DNA of 18,996 bases from CAZMBI01 sp964564675 (GTDB lineage: Bacteria; Pseudomonadota; Alphaproteobacteria; Rickettsiales; UBA3002). A program made the position numbers and the translations under genes. The notes under the pieces are model-generated. The model saw only the letters and a list, made by a program, of their open reading frames with translations. It was not told the DNA's origin and made no database searches. Of this stretch, positions 14,755 to 18,996 are shown one piece after another. The DNA lies in contig CAZMBI010000024.1 of assembly GCA_964564675.1 (NCBI GenBank), positions 1 through 18,996 of the forward strand, given 5' to 3'. Each line of letters opens with the position of its first letter. The first letter of the stretch is position 1.

Positions 14755-16683
14755 ATGAAGCGAGAAAGCACAGCCCGGACAATCAGTCACGGGGGCGATG
14801 GCCCTATGGAAGCAGATCCCTTCAGCACAAATGAACGCCACGTTCGCGGTATTACACCAACCAGCGGCGACCCGCGCGATCATTCCGAGCTCCCCTTGCC
14901 ACAGGATGGGGATGATTTCAGCCCGGATGCGCCCCCTGCCTCGCAGCCAGTGCCAGCTGAGGTTGCGCCGGCCGAAACGCAAGCCAATACCGGCGATCAG
15001 CCCAGGAAAAAGCGAATCGGTGAGCGCCTGATGGATCTGGGGCTGATCTCTGAAGACCAGCTGAAAATTGCACTGCAGGAACAACGGCAGGACAAGAAAT
15101 TAATCGGCCAGATTCTGGTCGAGATGAACTTTCTCACGGAGAGTGCGCTGGGTGAGGTGCTCGCCGAATCGGCCGGGGCGCAGACCTTTGACGAGTCCTC
15201 TACGGTGCTCGATCCCAATTTGCTAAGCGTCGTGCCCAAAGAAGTCTGCGTGCGTAATAAAATTTTGCCCATTGCACAGGATAAGGACGGCTCCATCAGT
15301 GTGATTATGGCGGATGTGTATAATGTCTTGGCAATCGACCAGATGCGCCGGCATTTTCCCAAAGGTGTCAATATAAAGCCGCTTTACTGCACGGAAAGCA
15401 AAATCTTCGAGCTGATTGATCAATATTATGAATACGAGATTTCGATCGACGGGATTCTGCGCGAAATTGAAACCGGCATCCGAGATAAGACCCAGCTGGA
15501 CGGCCGTGAGGAAGGCTATGTGAATCCGACGGTACGGCTGGTCAATGCGCTGCTGATAGATGCCATTAAAATGGATGCCTCCGATATTCACTTCGAGCCG
15601 GAGGGAACCTTTTTGCGTCTGCGCTACCGCATTGACGGCAAGCTCCAGCAAATCCGCAGCTTTCACCGCGACTACTGGGCGGCCATGTGCGTGCGGATGA
15701 AAATCATGTCGGGCATGAACATCGCCGAGTCGCGCAATCCACAGGACGGGCGCATCGCTTTTAAAGCGCTGGGCCGCGATATCGACTTCCGGGTGGCGAC
15801 CCAACCGACCGTGCATGGCGAAAACATCGTGCTGCGGATTCTGGATAAATCGAAGGCCCTGGTAGCGATGGATAAGCTGGGCTTTAGCGAGCATAATGAA
15901 CAGGTGCTTAAACGTTGTTTGCGACGACCGGAGGGGATTATTGTCGTGACTGGGCCGACCGGTTCGGGGAAAACCACCACGCTGTATTCGATGTTAAGTT
16001 ACATCAACTCGATCGATGTCAACATCATGACGCTGGAGGATCCGGTGGAATATCAGTTGCCGCTGATTCGCCAGACCAGTGTGCGCGAAGGCTCGGTCGA
16101 TTTCCACAGCGGGATTAAATCCCTCATGCGCCAGGATCCGGATATTATATTTGTCGGTGAGGTGCGCGATGAGGATACGGCGCTGATGGCGGTTCGTGCG
16201 GCGCTGACCGGCCACCAGGTATTCACCACCCTGCATACCAACGACGCCATGGGGGCGATCCCGCGTCTGAACGATATCGGTGTGCCGGCGCATCTCTTAT
16301 CCGGCACCCTGATTGCCTGTCTGGCTCAGCGCCTGGCGCGCAAACTCTGCGCCAAATGTAAACAGCCCAAGCGCGCGACCGAACAGGAGTGCCGCCTGCT
16401 TGGCGTAGACCCGTCTGAACCGCCCACGATTTATGAGCCGACCGGTTGCCCGGCCTGTAATATGAAAGGGCATAAAGGCCGGACGGCGGTGGTGGAAATC
16501 CTGCGGATTGATCGTGGCATGGATGAATTAATCGCCACCCATGCCACGCGCAATCATATGACGGAATATGCCTTGGAAAACGGCTTTATTCCAATGGTGC
16601 AGGATGGCATCGCCAAAGTGTTAAAAGGTGAAATCGCTCTGGATGAGCTCATCGACACGGTGGATTTAACCGACCGCCTGTAA
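14755..16683 (+). CDS. GspE/PilB-family assembly ATPase
   Basis: This 642-aa hexameric cytoplasmic ATPase powers pilus extension or type II secretion. Residues 1-84 are polar, Pro- and Glu-rich and probably disordered, unusual ahead of this family. A T2SSE_N/MshEN domain follows at about 85-225 (RIGERLMDLGLISEDQL), a type that in MshE binds cyclic di-GMP. The catalytic core has the Asp box ASDIHFEP (275-282), Walker A GPTGSGKT (400-407), Walker B DPDIIFVGEVRD (461-472) and the His box TGHQVFTTLHTND (485-497). A four-cysteine zinc site lies at C532, C535, C565 and C568. The ATG at 14755 is supported by the AAGGTGAGG site. A second ATG at 14806 (MEADPF) is possible. The Glu in Walker B and the zinc site fit an extension motor, not a PilT retraction motor. 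GspE versus PilB cannot be decided from this window. Confidence 0.93.
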   Translation: MKRESTARTISHGGDGPMEADPFSTNERHVRGITPTSGDPRDHSELPLPQDGDDFSPDAPPASQPVPAEVAPAETQANTGDQPRKKRIGERLMDLGLISEDQLKIALQEQRQDKKLIGQILVEMNFLTESALGEVLAESAGAQTFDESSTVLDPNLLSVVPKEVCVRNKILPIAQDKDGSISVIMADVYNVLAIDQMRRHFPKGVNIKPLYCTESKIFELIDQYYEYEISIDGILREIETGIRDKTQLDGREEGYVNPTVRLVNALLIDAIKMDASDIHFEPEGTFLRLRYRIDGKLQQIRSFHRDYWAAMCVRMKIMSGMNIAESRNPQDGRIAFKALGRDIDFRVATQPTVHGENIVLRILDKSKALVAMDKLGFSEHNEQVLKRCLRRPEGIIVVTGPTGSGKTTTLYSMLSYINSIDVNIMTLEDPVEYQLPLIRQTSVREGSVDFHSGIKSLMRQDPDIIFVGEVRDEDTALMAVRAALTGHQVFTTLHTNDAMGAIPRLNDIGVPAHLLSGTLIACLAQRLARKLCAKCKQPKRATEQECRLLGVDPSEPPTIYEPTGCPACNMKGHKGRTAVVEILRIDRGMDELIATHATRNHMTEYALENGFIPMVQDGIAKVLKGEIALDELIDTVDLTDRL

Positions 16684-16699
16684 TATACTTTTTCTTAAG

Positions 16700-16800
16700 A
16701 CTCGGCAGGTACAATAAACGCGGAACGCCCTGAGCGATGTATGCGCATCGACGACGGGCTGCGTATCGTAACTATCAGCCAGAAATAAGGCCAGCCGAGT
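16700..16800 (+). repeat. Long-range inverted repeat in the leader of the GspF/PilC gene
   Basis: ACTCGGC at 16700-16706 is perfectly complementary to GCCGAGT at 16794-16800, just before the ATG at 16804. Inside are CGATG-TATGCG-CATCG (16735-16750) and the only Shine-Dalgarno-like AAGG (16787-16790). The pairing would draw a loop containing that site close to the start codon. The region has no convincing coding content. A regulatory RNA role is inference from seven base pairs. Confidence 0.3.
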
Positions 16801-16803
16801 TAT

Positions 16804-18006
16804 ATGCCTAGTTATAATTACGTCGCCATGAACGAGGCCGGACGCCGTATGAAGGGTACCATTGCGGCGGAGAACGACATTGATCTGGAACTGCGTCTTC
16901 AGGACATCGACCTTGACTTACTTGATTACAGGGAAATCAAAGAAAAAAAAGCAGGCATTGGCTCTTCGATCAAATCCCATGATCTGATCATGATGTGTTT
17001 GCATCTGGAGCAGTTGACGCGTGCCGGAGTGGCGATTCACGAAGCGTTGATGGATGTGCGGGATGCGACCGAATCATTAAAGCTGCGAGACGTGGTTACT
17101 GATTTATATGAACGGGTAAAATCTGGTGAAAGCCTGTCTGAGGCAATGAAGTATTATCCGAAAACATTCTCCAGTGTTTTTATTGGTTTGGTTAAGGCGG
17201 GTGAGGTGAACGGGAATCTGACCGAGTCATTTAGTCATATGGCCGATCACCTGAAATGGGCCAATGAACTGAAGCGCAAGGTGCGTAAAGCGGTGACTTA
17301 TCCGCTGGTCTTACTGGTTGTCATGTCGTTGGTGATTGCGATTTTGATGATTTTCGTGGTGCCCAAGTTAGTTGATTTTATCACCAGCCAGGGCTTCGAT
17401 ATCCCGTTTCACACAGAAGCGTTGATTGCCGTTTCGGGCGCCTTTCAGGATTACTGGTATATTATTTTTGGCTCTCCGGTTTTGCTTTTCATCATATTAC
17501 GAACGATCTATCAATTTTCCGAGGGTTTTTCGTACTGGGTGGATAGTCTGATTTTGCAGCTTCCGGTTATTGGAAACACCACGCTTAAAATCAACATGGC
17601 GCGCTTCACACACTTTTTCTCAGTAATGTTTAAAAGCGGCATCGATATCATTGAAGCCCTGGATGCGGCAAAAGAAGTGGTGGGCAACCGGGTTATCAGG
17701 GAATCCATTGAAACGGTGACTCGCAGTGTGACGGAAGGAAATTCGCTCACCGGCTCGCTGCGCATTTCCAGCCAGTTCCCCAATCTGGTGATTCGTATGT
17801 TTAAGGTTGGCGAAGATAGTGGTAACATGAATGAGGCATTAGAAAATGTTAATTTTTTCTATAGCAGGGAGGTGAATGATTCGGTTGATGCCATGGTCGG
17901 TATGGTGCAACCGATTCTAACCGCTGTGATGGGGCTGATGATTTTCTGGGTGATCTCCGCTGTGTTCGGACCGCTGTATGATTCGTTCCAGGATATGAAT
18001 TTGTGA
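16804..18006 (+). CDS. GspF/PilC-family inner-membrane platform protein
   Basis: This 400-aa polytopic protein is the rotor or platform on which the GspE-type ATPase acts. It has two T2SSF repeats. The first covers about 60-185, with FIGLVKAGEVNGNL (127-139). The second covers about 262-395, with the matching MFKVGEDSGNM. Three membrane segments are visible at about 165-187, 218-233 and 370-392, the usual topology. A short N-terminal domain (SYNYVAMNEAGRRMKGTI) is also typical. It lies 120 bp after the ATPase gene, with a structured leader between. Its base composition is visibly richer in A and T than that of the cys genes. The next gene starts 7 bp after its stop. Whether it belongs to a type IV pilus or a type II secretion system is not shown by the sequence alone. 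Confidence 0.93.
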   Translation: MPSYNYVAMNEAGRRMKGTIAAENDIDLELRLQDIDLDLLDYREIKEKKAGIGSSIKSHDLIMMCLHLEQLTRAGVAIHEALMDVRDATESLKLRDVVTDLYERVKSGESLSEAMKYYPKTFSSVFIGLVKAGEVNGNLTESFSHMADHLKWANELKRKVRKAVTYPLVLLVVMSLVIAILMIFVVPKLVDFITSQGFDIPFHTEALIAVSGAFQDYWYIIFGSPVLLFIILRTIYQFSEGFSYWVDSLILQLPVIGNTTLKINMARFTHFFSVMFKSGIDIIEALDAAKEVVGNRVIRESIETVTRSVTEGNSLTGSLRISSQFPNLVIRMFKVGEDSGNMNEALENVNFFYSREVNDSVDAMVGMVQPILTAVMGLMIFWVISAVFGPLYDSFQDMNL

Positions 18007-18013
18007 GTTCGTA

Positions 18014-18996
18014 ATGAAAGAAAAACTTAGCAGTTTAAAAAACATGTCTATGAACGCGGACGCGCTCAAATCGTCTGACATCTTGAAACGGATGGTTTCG
18101 CAGTCCGTCGGATCCCAAAAAAGCAAAAAGGGAAAATTCGTCCTTTTTCTTGGGGATGAAGGGGCCATATTGGTGTTGATGCGGGAAGGGCAGGTCGTAC
18201 GCCGCTTATACGCACCAAGCGCCGAAGAGGAGCATATTGAGCCGCTGCTGCAGTTAATGCGCGAGCACCCAGCGTATCCGCTCTCGCTTCTGGTTGATAT
18301 GATCGATCAGTCCTATGTGCGCCATACCCTGCCACCGGTGAGTCCACTTGGCGTAAATAAACTGGTGCAGCGGCGTCTTGAGCGCGATTTTGTGCCGGAG
18401 GATATCAAAGGATCCATTTCACTGGGCCGGGAGAAAACCGGGCGTAAAGAGTGGAATTTCATGCTGATTGCGCTGGCGCATAGTGCCATGCTGCAGCAAT
18501 GGATGGACCTGCTGCTAGAATTGCCCAACCATTTCTCAGGTATTTATCTGGTGCCGGTGGAAGGGAAAAGTTTCATTGATGAGCTATCAAAGAAATTATC
18601 TGCTGGCTCGGATGAAGAGCTTAAATGGCAATTGCTTGTTACGCACGACAAAGTCAGCGGTTTTCGCCAGATCGTCCTGAAAGACGGCCGCCTTATTTTC
18701 ACCCGTTTGACGCAGGCCAGCCTTGAAAGCACTCCGGCCGTGCAGGCCGGGAACATAGAACAGGAGATTCTGAACACCATCGAGTATCTTCGGCGGTTAT
18801 CTTACGATGAGCAAACGGGTCTGGAAATAACCATCATTGTGGCGGAAGATATCAAACAGGAAATTGACGCCGACAAATTAAAAGCCAACCGAGTGCATAT
18901 TGTCACGCCGTTTGAAGTATCGCGATTATTGAATCTGGGACAGGCCGCATTATCCAGCGATCGCTTTGGGGATGTGGTATTGGCTACGTTTTTTGG
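18014..18996 (+). CDS. Partial GspL/PilM/MshI-like pilus assembly protein, cut by window edge
   Basis: This frame stays open from the ATG at 18014 to the end of the window, 327 codons, with no stop. The protein begins MKEKLSSLKNMSMNADALK and has no membrane segment so far. After a charged stretch it reads KGKFVLFLGDEGAILVLMRE, then LLVDMIDQSYVRHTLPPVSP, and ends DRFGDVVLATFF. This pattern of short strands, a long insert with GIYLVPVEG, and a position just after GspF suggests the cytoplasmic actin-like fold of GspL/PilM/MshI proteins, which couple the ATPase to the inner-membrane complex. I infer the family from layout and weak pattern, not from a clear motif. It sits 7 bp after gspF with only a weak ribosome site, so translational coupling is likely. 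Confidence 0.6.
   Translation, partial: MKEKLSSLKNMSMNADALKSSDILKRMVSQSVGSQKSKKGKFVLFLGDEGAILVLMREGQVVRRLYAPSAEEEHIEPLLQLMREHPAYPLSLLVDMIDQSYVRHTLPPVSPLGVNKLVQRRLERDFVPEDIKGSISLGREKTGRKEWNFMLIALAHSAMLQQWMDLLLELPNHFSGIYLVPVEGKSFIDELSKKLSAGSDEELKWQLLVTHDKVSGFRQIVLKDGRLIFTRLTQASLESTPAVQAGNIEQEILNTIEYLRRLSYDEQTGLEITIIVAEDIKQEIDADKLKANRVHIVTPFEVSRLLNLGQAALSSDRFGDVVLATFF

Noticed and set aside
16737..16811. Two tiny overlapping reading frames in the GspF leader (ATG at 16737, 24 codons; ATG at 16741, 15 codons) as a leader peptide
   Set aside because: Neither has a ribosome site or a regulatory codon run; at this length such frames are expected by chance.

Overview
This window carries chromosomal housekeeping and envelope genes from a Gram-negative proteobacterium. 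It holds outer-membrane biogenesis and periplasmic folding genes, an FbpABC-type iron transporter, sigma-54 regulation and a type IV pilus / type II secretion motor. An alphaproteobacterium is the most likely source: the prepilin style (a long leader, then a 'YYALPGDFSDA' block), the GNC-containing OmpA-family protein and the 7-1-7 Fur-like box all fit. This assignment is by eye, with no phylogeny. I see no insertion sequence, integrase, tRNA, rRNA or CRISPR array.

Layout. (a) 136-3832, minus strand: a compact three-gene operon for ferric iron uptake. The binding protein (fbpA-like) comes first, then a fused two-domain permease (fbpB-like), then the ATPase (fbpC-like). The genes are spaced by 2 bp or overlap by 4 bp, and a near-perfect Fur-type palindrome lies just upstream. 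(b) 4040-4684, minus strand: an OmpA-family peptidoglycan-tethering lipoprotein-like or periplasmic protein with its own intrinsic terminator. (c) 4978-6474, plus strand: an unusual protein with three peptidoglycan-binding repeats and an RlpA/3D-like double-psi beta-barrel domain but no signal peptide. An 8-C tract lies in its promoter region. (d) 6565-9306, plus strand: a type IV prepilin-like protein, a sigma-54 activator with a degenerate receiver domain, and a stand-alone cyclic-nucleotide-binding protein. (e) 9363-11610, minus strand: a BepA-like M48 metalloprotease with a TPR tail and a DsbA-family thiol oxidoreductase/isomerase, which together form an envelope protein quality-control pair. 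(f) 11737-14552, plus strand: cysD and a cysN-cysC fusion, the full ATP-to-PAPS sulfate activation route, with no sulfite-forming genes beside it. (g) 14755-18996, plus strand: the start of a pilus or secretion assembly operon, with a GspE/PilB-type ATPase, a GspF/PilC-type platform protein, and a GspL/PilM-like protein cut off by the window edge.

How they work together. The theme is the cell envelope. Peptidoglycan-anchored and peptidoglycan-remodelling proteins, a prepilin and its likely regulator, periplasmic folding factors, and an inner-membrane motor could all serve the building of a surface appendage across the wall. PAPS made by cysD/cysNC could feed sulfation of a surface glycan, but that is inference. 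The most interesting points are the leaderless wall-binding protein with its homopolymeric promoter tract, the NodP/NodQ-like sulfate activation pair, the sigma-54 activator lacking the receiver switch Thr, and a structured leader ahead of the GspF gene. No clearly undescribed multi-gene system is proven here.
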